Shown one piece after another: positions 17,858-27,100 of a stretch of DNA of 64,000 nucleotides; within the stretch, counting starts at the first letter, position 1; each line of letters opens with the position of its first letter. The position numbers and the translations under genes are program-made. The DNA lies in NCBI RefSeq assembly GCF_002356315.1, contig NZ_AP018164.1, forward strand, positions 3,968,001 through 4,032,000, given 5' to 3'. Below the pieces are notes generated by a model, which saw only the letters and a program-made list of their open reading frames with translations, did no database searches and was not told where the DNA came from. The DNA comes from Mycobacterium shigaense (GTDB lineage: Bacteria > Actinomycetota > Actinomycetes > Mycobacteriales > Mycobacteriaceae).

Positions 17858-19675
17858 ATGAGCGACGAGCAGGCCTCACGCATAGGGTCGATGTTCGGCC
17901 CCTACCACCTGAAACGACTGTTGGGCCGCGGCGGAATGGGCGAGGTCTACGAGGCCGAGCACACCGTCAAAGAGTGGACCGTGGCGGTCAAGCTGATGTC
18001 GGATCAGTTCAGCCAGGACCCAGTGTTCCGCGAGCGGATGAAGCGCGAGGCGCGAATCGCCGGCGGTTTGCAGGAGCCCCACGTCGTACCGATCCACGAG
18101 TATGGCGAGATCGACGGCAAGATGTTCATGGAGATGCGCCTCGTCGAGGGCACCGACCTGGAGAGCCTGCTTAAGCGGTTCGGCCCACTGACCCCACCAC
18201 GCGCGGTGGCCATCATCAGCCAGATCGCGTCGGCGCTCGACGCCGCGCATGCGGCCGGGGTCATGCACCGGGACGTCAAGCCGCCCAACATCCTGGTCAC
18301 CCGGGACGATTTCGCCTACCTGGTCGACTTCGGCATCGCCAGCGCCACCACCGATGAAAAGCTCACCCAGCTCGGAACCGCGGTGGGCACCTGGAAATAC
18401 ATGGCGCCGGAACGATTCCGCAATGGCGAGGTGACCTACCGCGCGGACATCTACGCGCTGGCCTGCGTGCTGTTCGAGTGTCTCACCGGGGCGCCGCCGT
18501 ATCGAGCCGACAGCGCCGGCGTCCTGGTCAACGCCCACATGACCGGCCCCATCCCGGAGCCCAGCGCGGTGCGGTCGGGCATCCCGAAAGGCTTCGATGC
18601 GGTCGTCGCGCGCGGCATGGCCAAGAACCCCGATGACCGCTACGCCAGCGCGGGCGATCTGGCCGCCGCCGCGCACGAGGCACTGAGCGACCCCGACCAA
18701 GACCACGCCGTCGACATCCTGCGCCGCAGTCGGGAAGCGACGATGCCCGGCACCGTGCAGATGAGCGCCGGAGTGCCGCTGCGGCCCCAGCCGCCGCCAC
18801 AGCCACCGGCCGGCCAGCCCTGGGCACCCAGCAGTGGGCCGGTCCCCACGCCGAGCTACGCCGTTCCCACGCCGCAGTACCAGACCGGCGGGAACTGGGG
18901 TGGACCGCCGCCGAGTATTCCTGTGCCACAACATCTTTCCGGTCCAAATCCATGGAACCAGGGCCCGCCCGCCAAGCGCAAACGCAACCCATGGCCGATC
19001 GTGGCCGCGGTGGTGCTGGTGTTCTTCGTCGCTGTCGGTGGCGTGGGCATCTGGTTTGCCACCCGACCCGATCCGGCACCGCCGCCGCTGGATCCGGTAC
19101 CGCCCGAACGCCTCAGCGCCCTGCTGCTCAACCCCGTGGACATGAACTCCGTCATGGGTTCCTCGACCATGGAGCCGGGCAAGCCTATCTTGTCGATGGA
19201 TAGCTCCCCGGTGACGCTGTCGCTGCCCAGCTGCCAGGGCGCGCTCTACACGAGCCAGGATCCGGTGTACTCCGGCAGCGGCTACACGGGCGTGAGCGGA
19301 CTGGTGTCCTCGGAACCGGGCGACAACTACGACCACTGGGTCAATCAGGCCGTGGTGCTGTTTCCGTCGGCAGACAAGGCCAACTCGTTCCTGCAGACGT
19401 CGGTGGAGAAGTGGAAGAACTGTGCCAGCAGGACGGTGTCCGTCACGAACAAGAGCAAGAACAAGACCTACCGGTGGACGTTCGCGCAACTCGCGGGGAC
19501 GCCACCGAAGATCTCGGTGATGGAGACCCAGGAAGGCGCCGACGGCTGGGAGTGCCAGCGGTCCATGGGCGTCGCCAACAATGTGATCATCGATATCAAC
19601 GCGTGCGGCTACCACATCACCAATCAGGGCGACCAGATCATCGACAAGATCGCGGCAAAGGTCAACAGCGAGTAG
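17858..19675 (+). CDS. pknH: Membrane Ser/Thr protein kinase PknH
   Basis: Transmembrane sensor kinase of 605 residues. Kinase domain about 16-276: glycine loop GRGGMGEVYEAEH, Lys45, catalytic HRDVKPPN with Asp139, DFG at 157-159 and an activation loop with Thr170 and Thr174, the same positions as the autophosphorylated threonines of the M. tuberculosis enzyme. A Pro-rich juxtamembrane linker (about 300-375) leads to one membrane helix (WPIVAAVVLVFFVAVGGVGIWF) and an extracellular sensor domain of about 190 residues with paired cysteines. ATG 17858 has a GGAGG site six bases upstream; the upstream in-frame extension is unlike kinases. The linker is shorter than in Rv1266c, explaining 605 against 626 residues. 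Expected target: EmbR next door. Confidence 0.95.
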   Translation: MSDEQASRIGSMFGPYHLKRLLGRGGMGEVYEAEHTVKEWTVAVKLMSDQFSQDPVFRERMKREARIAGGLQEPHVVPIHEYGEIDGKMFMEMRLVEGTDLESLLKRFGPLTPPRAVAIISQIASALDAAHAAGVMHRDVKPPNILVTRDDFAYLVDFGIASATTDEKLTQLGTAVGTWKYMAPERFRNGEVTYRADIYALACVLFECLTGAPPYRADSAGVLVNAHMTGPIPEPSAVRSGIPKGFDAVVARGMAKNPDDRYASAGDLAAAAHEALSDPDQDHAVDILRRSREATMPGTVQMSAGVPLRPQPPPQPPAGQPWAPSSGPVPTPSYAVPTPQYQTGGNWGGPPPSIPVPQHLSGPNPWNQGPPAKRKRNPWPIVAAVVLVFFVAVGGVGIWFATRPDPAPPPLDPVPPERLSALLLNPVDMNSVMGSSTMEPGKPILSMDSSPVTLSLPSCQGALYTSQDPVYSGSGYTGVSGLVSSEPGDNYDHWVNQAVVLFPSADKANSFLQTSVEKWKNCASRTVSVTNKSKNKTYRWTFAQLAGTPPKISVMETQEGADGWECQRSMGVANNVIIDINACGYHITNQGDQIIDKIAAKVNSE

Positions 19676-19683
19676 CGGTTTCG

Positions 19684-20253
19684 TCAGGAACCTAGATCGG
19701 GGCCTTCCGCGCGCAGGTCGTCGACCGCCGACATCGCGTCGCGCAGCTTGGCCAGCCACTCCTCGGTGTGCTCACCGACCAGCTTGACCGACCACGCGAG
19801 CGCGTCAGCGCGGGACCGCGCGACGCCGGCATCGACCAGCGTGTCGAGCACCTGACGTTCGGGTTGCTTGAGGCGCGTCATCACCGGTACGGCGATGTGG
19901 GTGAACAGGATTCGCTCGGTACCGACCTCGACACCCCAGGAAACCTTGCGGCCGTAGCGGTCCTGCGCTTCGTCGGCGATATGCATTCGCTCCGAACGGG
20001 TTTCCTCGCGGAAGCGCGAGACCCGGCCCGCCGCGCGGGCTTCGCTCTCGTCGTTTCCGGTCGAGTCGGATTCGGCCAGCTTTCCGATGACCGTGATCTC
20101 TTCACGGTCGACGATGACCGTCGGGTCGCCGTCGAACCAGGCTTCGGGTAGGCGTCCGGCGAACCATTCCGGCGCGTCGCCGGCGTCGGGCTGCTGCGCC
20201 TGCTGCCAACCCCCGGGGCGGCCGTAACGCCGGTTGGAGTGATGTGATTTCAT
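19684..20253 (-). CDS. Rv1265-like conserved mycobacterial protein
   Basis: Protein of 189 residues, without membrane segments. It has a charged N-terminus, a central segment (EEITVIGKL, RFREETRSERM, DEAQDRYGRKVSWG) and a helical C-terminus rich in Ala, Leu and Glu (RADALAWSVKLVGEHTEEWLAKLRDA). I know of no enzyme motif. The M. tuberculosis gene at this place, Rv1265, is reported as responsive to cAMP and lies beside the adenylyl cyclase, as here. It is convergent with pknH (8 bases apart) and downstream of the cyclase in the same direction. The leader has no Shine-Dalgarno but three copies of an ATTACATG-like unit touching the start codon. Confidence 0.75.
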   Translation of the reverse strand: MKSHHSNRRYGRPGGWQQAQQPDAGDAPEWFAGRLPEAWFDGDPTVIVDREEITVIGKLAESDSTGNDESEARAAGRVSRFREETRSERMHIADEAQDRYGRKVSWGVEVGTERILFTHIAVPVMTRLKQPERQVLDTLVDAGVARSRADALAWSVKLVGEHTEEWLAKLRDAMSAVDDLRAEGPDLGS

Positions 20254-20254
20254 A

Positions 20255-20276
20255 ATTACATGATTACATGATTACA
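20255..20276. repeat. Tandem ATTACATG repeat abutting the Rv1265-like start
   Basis: Plus strand: ATTACATG, ATTACATG, ATTACA in direct succession, beginning one base from the start codon. Read on the mRNA strand this gives two AUG-UAA start-stop pairs before the true AUG. The rest of the 261-base gap to the cyclase gene shows no other gene. Confidence 0.7.
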
Positions 20277-20514
20277 GCTGCAACGACAGCTCGTTTCGCC
20301 CCGGGCGAACACACCCTGCCGCGGTGCCGGGTTCAGGCTGAGAAGACCGTTGATATGTGCTGATCGCAGGCGTATTTTTGAACACGAAGCAGGCCCGGAA
20401 GCGACCAATTCAAAGCGCCGGAGAAGGGGAAGTAAGCCGGCCGCGTAAGACCCGCGCAAGACGGAGTTGACGCCCCCCAAGGTCGCCCGGGCCTGCCCTA
20501 TGGCGTCGCGGCCC

Positions 20515-21654
20515 CTATCCGATCGCGGGGTCGCCGCCGCGGCGAACCCGAAACAGCTTGACGTCGGCCTTGATGCCTTTGAGGCGCCGCGCAGCAACGA
20601 ACGACCCGTGAAACTCGCCGCTGCCGCTGACGGCATCCCACACCGAATCCGCTACCAGCACCGTGCCCGGGCGCGCCACCCCGGTGACCCGGCTCGCCAG
20701 GTTGACCGGGCTGCCGAACCAGTCGCCGGCCCGGCTCACGGCCATCCCCGACGCCGCCCCCGCCCGCAGCCGGGGAAAGTCGTTGTCACCGTCGACGATG
20801 TCGACCAGCTTCACGACGACGTCCAGCAATGGCGCCGGCTCGGGACAGACGAACATGACCGCGTCACCGATCGTCTTGATGAACCGCACCGGCGGTGCGG
20901 TCACGTCGCGGGCGAGGTCGGCCAGCCGGTTGGCCAGCTGTCCCAGCTCCTCGGCCGACACCACCTCACCGAGCCTGGTGAAGCCGACCAGGTCGGCGAA
21001 GGCCACCGTGACCTGACGCGCTCCCGGAAGCGGCTTACCGGCGGCCCGCTCGCCGGCGTTGACGGCCTCGGTCTCCATCATGTGGCGCAGGTGCATGAAC
21101 AGCATGTCCTGAATCATCGGGCCGAGCATCGGGGCGATCTGGCCGACCAGCGCCTTGGACGCCTGGGCGATCTCGACCTCGGTGGCGCCCGGACGCATGA
21201 TCGCCGACAGCGCGGTGAAGCGCATGACCTCGGCCGCGCGCGACAGGCCCTCGGCCAGCACCCGCACCACGAGCACCACCTGATCCGGGTTGAGGCCGAA
21301 CTCGACGAAACGCTGCGCGTAGGCCGCGGTTTCGCCGTCGGCCCGCATGTGCACCACCGCGTCGGGATCGTCCACCCGGGCCAGGCCGATGGCGCGCTGG
21401 ACGCGCTGCAGCAGGTCCAGGTCGATGCCGTACGTCTCGCTGATTTCGCGGGTCGATACGTAGGTGCCGTCGTCGCCGACGAGGTGGCGGCTGGCCAGCA
21501 GCAGCGGCGGATTGGTCACCCGGATCTCGTCGGCGGTGATGCCCTGTTCGAACAGCCACGCCACCAACTCGGCGCGTTCGGCGCGCGCGGCGCCGTCCAG
21601 CCCCTCAAGCAGATCGTCGATATCGCGATGACTGCCTTGGACACCGTCGCCCAT
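20515..21654 (-). CDS. Class III adenylyl cyclase with autoinhibitory N-terminus (Rv1264 family)
   Basis: Soluble adenylyl cyclase of 379 residues making cAMP from ATP. The N-terminal half (to about residue 195) is the helical regulatory domain of the Rv1264 type, a pH sensor in M. tuberculosis. The catalytic domain shows VAFADLVGFT with the first metal Asp, FIKTIGDAVM with the substrate Lys and second metal Asp, and GSPVNLASRV with the transition-state Asn and Arg, so it should be active as a homodimer. ATG 21654 is chosen: it starts MGDGVQGSHRDIDDLLEG, like Rv1264; the longer frame would overlap the divergent glycosylase gene. The gene is transcribed towards the Rv1265-like gene. Confidence 0.92.
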   Translation of the reverse strand: MGDGVQGSHRDIDDLLEGLDGAARAERAELVAWLFEQGITADEIRVTNPPLLLASRHLVGDDGTYVSTREISETYGIDLDLLQRVQRAIGLARVDDPDAVVHMRADGETAAYAQRFVEFGLNPDQVVLVVRVLAEGLSRAAEVMRFTALSAIMRPGATEVEIAQASKALVGQIAPMLGPMIQDMLFMHLRHMMETEAVNAGERAAGKPLPGARQVTVAFADLVGFTRLGEVVSAEELGQLANRLADLARDVTAPPVRFIKTIGDAVMFVCPEPAPLLDVVVKLVDIVDGDNDFPRLRAGAASGMAVSRAGDWFGSPVNLASRVTGVARPGTVLVADSVWDAVSGSGEFHGSFVAARRLKGIKADVKLFRVRRGGDPAIG

Positions 21655-21708
21655 CTGGCCAACGTACAGCGCCGCCGAGCGATCAGGTGCAAGCGATGAT
21701 GGACAGCG

Positions 21709-22200
21709 ATGATCACCGCGCTGCTCCAAGGATTCCCACCGGTCGTCGACGATCGCGCCAGGGTGCTGATCCTCGGCTCGTTCCCCAGCGTCCAATCACT
21801 GGCGACCCGGCAGTACTACGCCAATCCGCGAAATGCGTTCTGGGCAATCGCCGGCGAGCTGTTCGGATTCGACGCCACCGCACCCTACGACGACCGGCTA
21901 AGGACGCTGCGCTCCCGGCATGTCGCTCTCTGGGATGTCCTGCGCCAGTGCCGCCGCGTCGGCAGCTCGGATTCCGCGATCGATCCGAAAAGCTTGGTGG
22001 TCAACGACTTTGGCGCGCTGTTCGCCGACTACCCGACCATCTCGCGGGTGTACTTCAACGGCGCCAAGGCCGCCGAGCTCTACCGCAGGCTGGTACCCGC
22101 ACAGCAGCGACTCGACTTCCAGCGCCTGCCGTCCACCAGCCCGGCGCACGCCGCGCGCCCGGGCGTCAAGCTGGCCGCCTGGCGGGCGATAGCGCAGTAA
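21709..22200 (+). CDS. DNA-deoxyinosine glycosylase (MUG/TDG fold, family 6)
   Basis: Uracil-DNA-glycosylase-fold protein of 163 residues. The N-terminal motif VLILGSFPSVQSLATRQYYANPRNAFW and the C-terminal LPSTSPAHA are the two signature segments of hypoxanthine (deoxyinosine) DNA glycosylases, which remove the deamination product of adenine. The catalytic Asn is in YYANPRNAFW by family analogy. No signal peptide or extra domain. It is divergent from the cyclase (54 bases between starts) and convergent with amiB2 (6 bases). The glycosylase fold is clear; hypoxanthine preference is by family only. Confidence 0.82.
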   Translation: MITALLQGFPPVVDDRARVLILGSFPSVQSLATRQYYANPRNAFWAIAGELFGFDATAPYDDRLRTLRSRHVALWDVLRQCRRVGSSDSAIDPKSLVVNDFGALFADYPTISRVYFNGAKAAELYRRLVPAQQRLDFQRLPSTSPAHAARPGVKLAAWRAIAQ

Positions 22201-22206
22201 ACCCCG

Positions 22207-23595
22207 TCACGACACCGGCGGTCGGCGGTGCCCCCACGGTCGGGCCCGTTCGATCTGCGCGCTGAGCGACAACAGCGTCGCTTCGTCGCGGGGCCGCCCG
22301 ACCAGCTGCACGGCGACCGGAAGTCCGTCGCCGTCGAGGTCCCACGGCACGACCGCGGCGGGCTGACCGGTCAAGTTCCACACCGGGAAGAACGGAACGC
22401 GTTGCGCCACCAGTAAAAGCGTCGACACCGCGCCGCGACGCCGGTAGGCGCCGATGCGTGACGGGCCCTCGGCGGTCGCCGGGGTGAGGACCACGTCGAC
22501 GTCGTCGAAGATCGACTGGATCCGCGCGGCCACCGATTCCTCTGCCGCCCGGACGGCGGCCATGCGCCGATCCGAGAAGAACGAGCCGAGGCGGGCCATG
22601 TTGCGGGTGCGCGGTTCCAGCCGTTCCGGGTGCGCCTGCGCGCCGGCGTCGTCGCTGATGCCGCGCAAATAACGCGGCAGGAAGTTCGCGTAGATCGCGG
22701 CCCTGGGGTACCGGGGATCGCGGGCGATCACCTCGTGGCCCAGGTCGCGCAGCAGCGCACCGGCCTGCTCGACTGCCGTCAACTCTTCCTTGCCGACCCG
22801 CACCGGAGCCGTTGGAACGCTGGTGCTCAAGGCAATTCGCAGCTTTCCCGGCCCGCGGGTGGCAGCAGCGACGAACTCGCCCTCCGGGGCGCCCACGGTG
22901 GACGTCGCGTCGAGAAACACCGCCGCGTCCAGCACGGAACGCGCGATCGGGCCGTCGACGCTCAACCCGTACCACGCGTTCTCGCGGGGCTCCAGCGACA
23001 CCCGATCGCGTTGCGGCTTGAGCCCGAACAGGCCGGACCACGCCGACGGGATGCGGATCGAGCCACCGCCGTCGGAACCCAGTGCCAGCGGAGCCAGCCC
23101 GGCGGCCACCGCGGCGGCACTGCCGCCGCTACTCCCCCCGGGCGTCCGTCCAGGATTCCACGGATTGCGGGTGGCCCCGAACGTCAGCGACTCGGTGAAG
23201 GGAAAGATCATCAGTTCCGGCGTGTTGGTTTTGCCGAGGATGACGGCGCCCGCGGCGCGCAGTCGCCGCACCACCTCCGCGTCGGCGGTGGCGGCCGGAC
23301 CGTGGCCGCCGCTGCCGTAGGCGGTCACCTGGCCGGCGATGTCGACGTCGTCCTTGATCGCGATCGGCACGCCGAGCAGCGGCAGCCGCTCGCCGGCGTC
23401 GAGCCGGTCCTGGGCCGCATAGGCCTCGTCGCGAGCGCTGTCGGTCAACACCACGCGATAGCAACCGAGCTGGTTATCCAGCCGCGCGATCCGTTCCAGG
23501 TAGACCTCGAGCAGCTCTGGTGCGGTCAGCGCGCCGTCGGCCAGGAGCTGCGCCTGCGCGGCCGCGCCGGCAAAAGCAAGGTCGCGAGCGTCCAC
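22207..23595 (-). CDS. amiB2: Amidase AmiB2
   Basis: Amidase-signature hydrolase of 462 residues that converts amides to acids. The Ser-cisSer-Lys triad is visible: Lys in VPIAIKDDVD, cis-Ser in TPGGSSGGSAAAVAAG, and the nucleophile in LGSDGGGSIRIPS. GTG 23595 gives VDARDLAFAGAAAQAQLLADG, equal in start and length to M. tuberculosis AmiB2; a frame open to 24087 runs antisense through the HIT gene and is ignored. Substrate specificity is unknown. It is divergent from the HIT gene with 36 bases between start codons. Confidence 0.92.
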   Translation of the reverse strand: MDARDLAFAGAAAQAQLLADGALTAPELLEVYLERIARLDNQLGCYRVVLTDSARDEAYAAQDRLDAGERLPLLGVPIAIKDDVDIAGQVTAYGSGGHGPAATADAEVVRRLRAAGAVILGKTNTPELMIFPFTESLTFGATRNPWNPGRTPGGSSGGSAAAVAAGLAPLALGSDGGGSIRIPSAWSGLFGLKPQRDRVSLEPRENAWYGLSVDGPIARSVLDAAVFLDATSTVGAPEGEFVAAATRGPGKLRIALSTSVPTAPVRVGKEELTAVEQAGALLRDLGHEVIARDPRYPRAAIYANFLPRYLRGISDDAGAQAHPERLEPRTRNMARLGSFFSDRRMAAVRAAEESVAARIQSIFDDVDVVLTPATAEGPSRIGAYRRRGAVSTLLLVAQRVPFFPVWNLTGQPAAVVPWDLDGDGLPVAVQLVGRPRDEATLLSLSAQIERARPWGHRRPPVS

Positions 23596-23631
23596 TGCGG
23601 CAGCGTATCCCCCGCCCAGTACCGTGGCGGC

Positions 23632-24060
23632 ATGTCCTGCGTTTTCTGCGCGATCGTCGCCGGCGAAGCTCCGGCCATCCGAATCTACGAAGACGACGGC
23701 TACCTGGCCATCCTCGACATCCGCCCGTTCACCCGGGGCCACACCCTGGTGATGCCCAAGCGGCACACCGTCGACCTCACCGACACCCCGCCACAAACAT
23801 TGGGCGAGATGGCGACCATCGGCCAGCGGATCGCCCTGGCGGCCCGCAGCACGGAATTGGCCGACGCGACAAATATCGGCATCAACGACGGTCGCGCCGC
23901 CTTTCAGAGCGTGTTCCACATTCATCTGCATGTACTGCCGCGCCGCAACGGCGACAAGCTTTCGGTCGCCAAGGGGGTGGTGCTGCGCCGGGATCCGGAC
24001 CGCGAGGCCACCGGTCAGATCCTGCGCGCTGCGCTGGCACGCATCGACGCCGGTCAGTAA
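23632..24060 (+). CDS. HIT-family nucleotide hydrolase/transferase (Rv1262c family)
   Basis: Small histidine-triad protein of 142 residues. It starts MSCVFCAIVAGE with the CxxC pair typical of zinc-binding Hint-type proteins and carries the triad as HIHLHVLPRR, the active site that forms a nucleotidyl-histidine intermediate. The family hydrolyses nucleoside phosphoramidates or dinucleoside polyphosphates; the substrate here cannot be named. Length matches Rv1262c. The short divergent space with amiB2 suggests shared promoter sequence. Confidence 0.92.
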   Translation: MSCVFCAIVAGEAPAIRIYEDDGYLAILDIRPFTRGHTLVMPKRHTVDLTDTPPQTLGEMATIGQRIALAARSTELADATNIGINDGRAAFQSVFHIHLHVLPRRNGDKLSVAKGVVLRRDPDREATGQILRAALARIDAGQ

Positions 24061-24160
24061 GCCCGCAGAAAGCGCTGGCAAACGCAATCCGGCGGTCTAT
24101 CCTGCGTTAACGTGGTGAAGCTTAGTGCGGTCACCGCCAGGCGTTGACGGGGTGGCTGCT

Positions 24161-27100
24161 ATGACACGCGGGAGAAGGAATCCGTGGCGGCGATTCCGGC
24201 TGCCCGCCCGCGTCGGCTGGCTCATCCTCGGGTTCTACTCGCTGGCGGCCGGGCTGGTCGTGGCCTCCTCCTTCTGGGGCTGGGAGGGCACCTACGAGAT
24301 CCGGCCGGTCGACGACATCGCCGTGGTGTTGTGTCTGGTGTTCACCGCGGCGTGTGCCGGTCACGCGGCCCGCTGTGCGGTCGGCCGCGCCAGACTCGGC
24401 TGGCTGGCACTGGTGACGGGCGTACTGGGGTGGGCGGTCGGTCAGGTCATCTGGGCCGTCTACGAGGCGCGGCCGGACCTGGAACACGCCACCCACCCGG
24501 CGGCCGCCGAGATCGTGCTCTGCCTGTGGCCCCTCGGCGCCATGGCGTCGCTGGTCCTGCTGTCCCAGGCCTCCTGGCACAGCCCGCGGCGCCTACTACT
24601 GGACGGCTTGATCGTCACGACGTCGTTGTTCGTGGTCTCGTGGGTCTTCGTACTGGACAAGCAGCTGCGCGAGCACAGCGATTCGCGACCCGCGACCGTG
24701 GTGCATGTCTTCAACGACGTCATCTTGCTGACGATCGCGATCCTGTTGCTGTCGCGCCGCCGCCCCAACGACCCGCCGAGCCGGAGCCTGCTCGCCGGCG
24801 GGACGGCCACAATCAACATTTCCGACATCCTGACGGTGTTTCACACCGGCGTGGGCAGCTATCACGCCACCGCGCTGGCCGACCTGGGCCGGGTGGCCGG
24901 GCTGGGAATGCTCGCGGTGGCCGCGCTGTCCAGTGTGAAAGAGCCGCGGTCGTCGGCATCCCAAACCGAGAATTTGTCGCGGCCCCTGCTGTGGCTGCCC
25001 TATCTGCCGCTGGTGTTGGCCGCCGGCGTCGGGTTGGGGCACGCGGTCGGCCTGATGAAACACGGCCCGATGCTGATGGCGTCGGGCATCCTGGTCGCCG
25101 CGGTGCTCGCCCGGCAATTCGTCGTGCTCGTGGAAAACCAGAAGTTGTTGAAGGAAGTCGCGCGGGAAGCGTTTCGCGACAGCCTGACCGGACTGCCCAA
25201 TCGCGCGCACTTCCTGCACCGTCTCGACGAAGCGGTCACTCGAAACGGCCACGAGGTCAAGTCGCTCGGCGTGCTGTGGCTCGACCTCGACAACTTCAAA
25301 TCGGTCAACGACGCATTGGGCCACCCCGCCGGGGACGAGCTACTGGTCTGGGTGGCCGGGCGCCTGACCGGTGCGGTCGGCGACCTGGGCACCGTTGCGC
25401 GCCTGGGCGGTGATGAATTCGCCGTCCTCGTCGAAGGTTCCGTCGAACAGACGCAGGCGACCGCACACCGCGTCCTCGAGGCGTTCCGGACCGAGATAGT
25501 GATCGAAAACGTCCCGATAGTGGTGCGGCCCAGCATCGGCTTCACGGTGGCCAGCATGGCGTCCAACAGCTCCGCCGACCAATTGATGCGCCACGCCGAC
25601 TTAGCCATGTATGCCGCCAAGCGCGAAGGCGGCCAATGCATCCGCAGCTTCATCCCCGACGCGAGCCTGCCCTACCCGCCTGCGCCGTCGGACGCCGCAG
25701 AACCGGTTCCGGCCGGCCGACCCGCCGGGCGTACGCCCAGCACGTCGCCGCCGCGGGCGCCACGCCCGATCGCCCAGCTGGCGATCTCGACCGGACGCCC
25801 GCCGAGTGAAGCACCCGGGGGCATTCAGTGGCCGTCGCCGGCGATCCGATTTTCCCTGGCGCTGTTGGCAGTTGGCGTGATCGTCTTCGCCATCATGGGC
25901 GTCCTCGACCCGCAGCTCAGTCAGACTGCGTTCGTCGCCAAATTCTTGTACTCGGCGTTGAACGTGTTGGCGGCGGCGCTCATTGCCGTCCGCGCATATC
26001 GGGTCGGGGCCGATCGTCTGGCGTGGGGGTTGATCGCGGCAGGCATGCTGTGCTCGGCCATGGGCGACATCGTCTATGCCTTGTGGGTGCCGGACGGTCG
26101 GTCGCCCTCGCTGGCCGATCCGGAATATCTGGCGTTCTATCCGCTTGTCTACCTAGGCCTACTGCTGCTCATCGGGGTGCGCCTGAAATGGGCGAACCTT
26201 TCGGTCCGGCTCGATTCGCTGGTGTGCGGGTTGGCGGTGGCCGCGCTGGCGGCAGCGCTGCGGGCGGGGCCCCTGCACGCGGCCGCGACGCGCGCGCCGG
26301 CGACCGTACTGGTGGGCCTGGCCTATCCCTGGGGCGATCTGGTCTTGTTGATTCTGGCCGCCGGAATGCTGCCAATCCCGTTCTGGCGCAATGAATTCCG
26401 ATTGGCCTTGCTGATCGCGGGGCTCGCCGGGTTCGCGGTGGCGGACATGGCATATCTGTTCGAAACCGCCGCGGGCTCATACCGGGTCGGCACCACCCTG
26501 GACGCCGTCTGGCCCGCTTCGTCGCTGTTGGTGGCGACGGCCAGTTGGGCGCCTCGCTCGTCGGCGCCACCCCCGGCGCGGCGCGGCCTGCGTTCCTCTG
26601 CCGTCCCGCTGATGTGCACCGCTATAGCCTTGGGAATCATTGTCCTGAGCCACAATTCGGTCCTCGCCGACATCCTGGCCGCCCTGACCGTGATCGCGGT
26701 CGCGGTACGCTTCTCGGCAACCCTGCGCGACGTCAGCATGGTGGCCGAAACACACAAGAGCGCAATGACCGACGAGCTGATGGCGCTGCCCAATCGGCGG
26801 TCGCTGGCGACCTCCCTGACAACGCTGTCCGGCCCCCCGCCGGCGGAACCGGAGTCGCCCCTGCGGGAGTCGACGCGCACCGCACTGCTGTTGATCAACT
26901 TCTACGAAATCCACGAGATCAACGACTCGATCGACCCCCGTTTCGCCGATGAGCTGTTGCGCCACATCGCAAATCGACTCGCCAACTGCGTGCGCCGCGA
27001 GGACGTATTGGCCCGCGTGGGGGACGACGAATTCGCGATCCTACTGGCCGAGGAAGCGGACCTGATCAGCGCACGCGCGCAGGCGACGAGTCTGCTCGAG

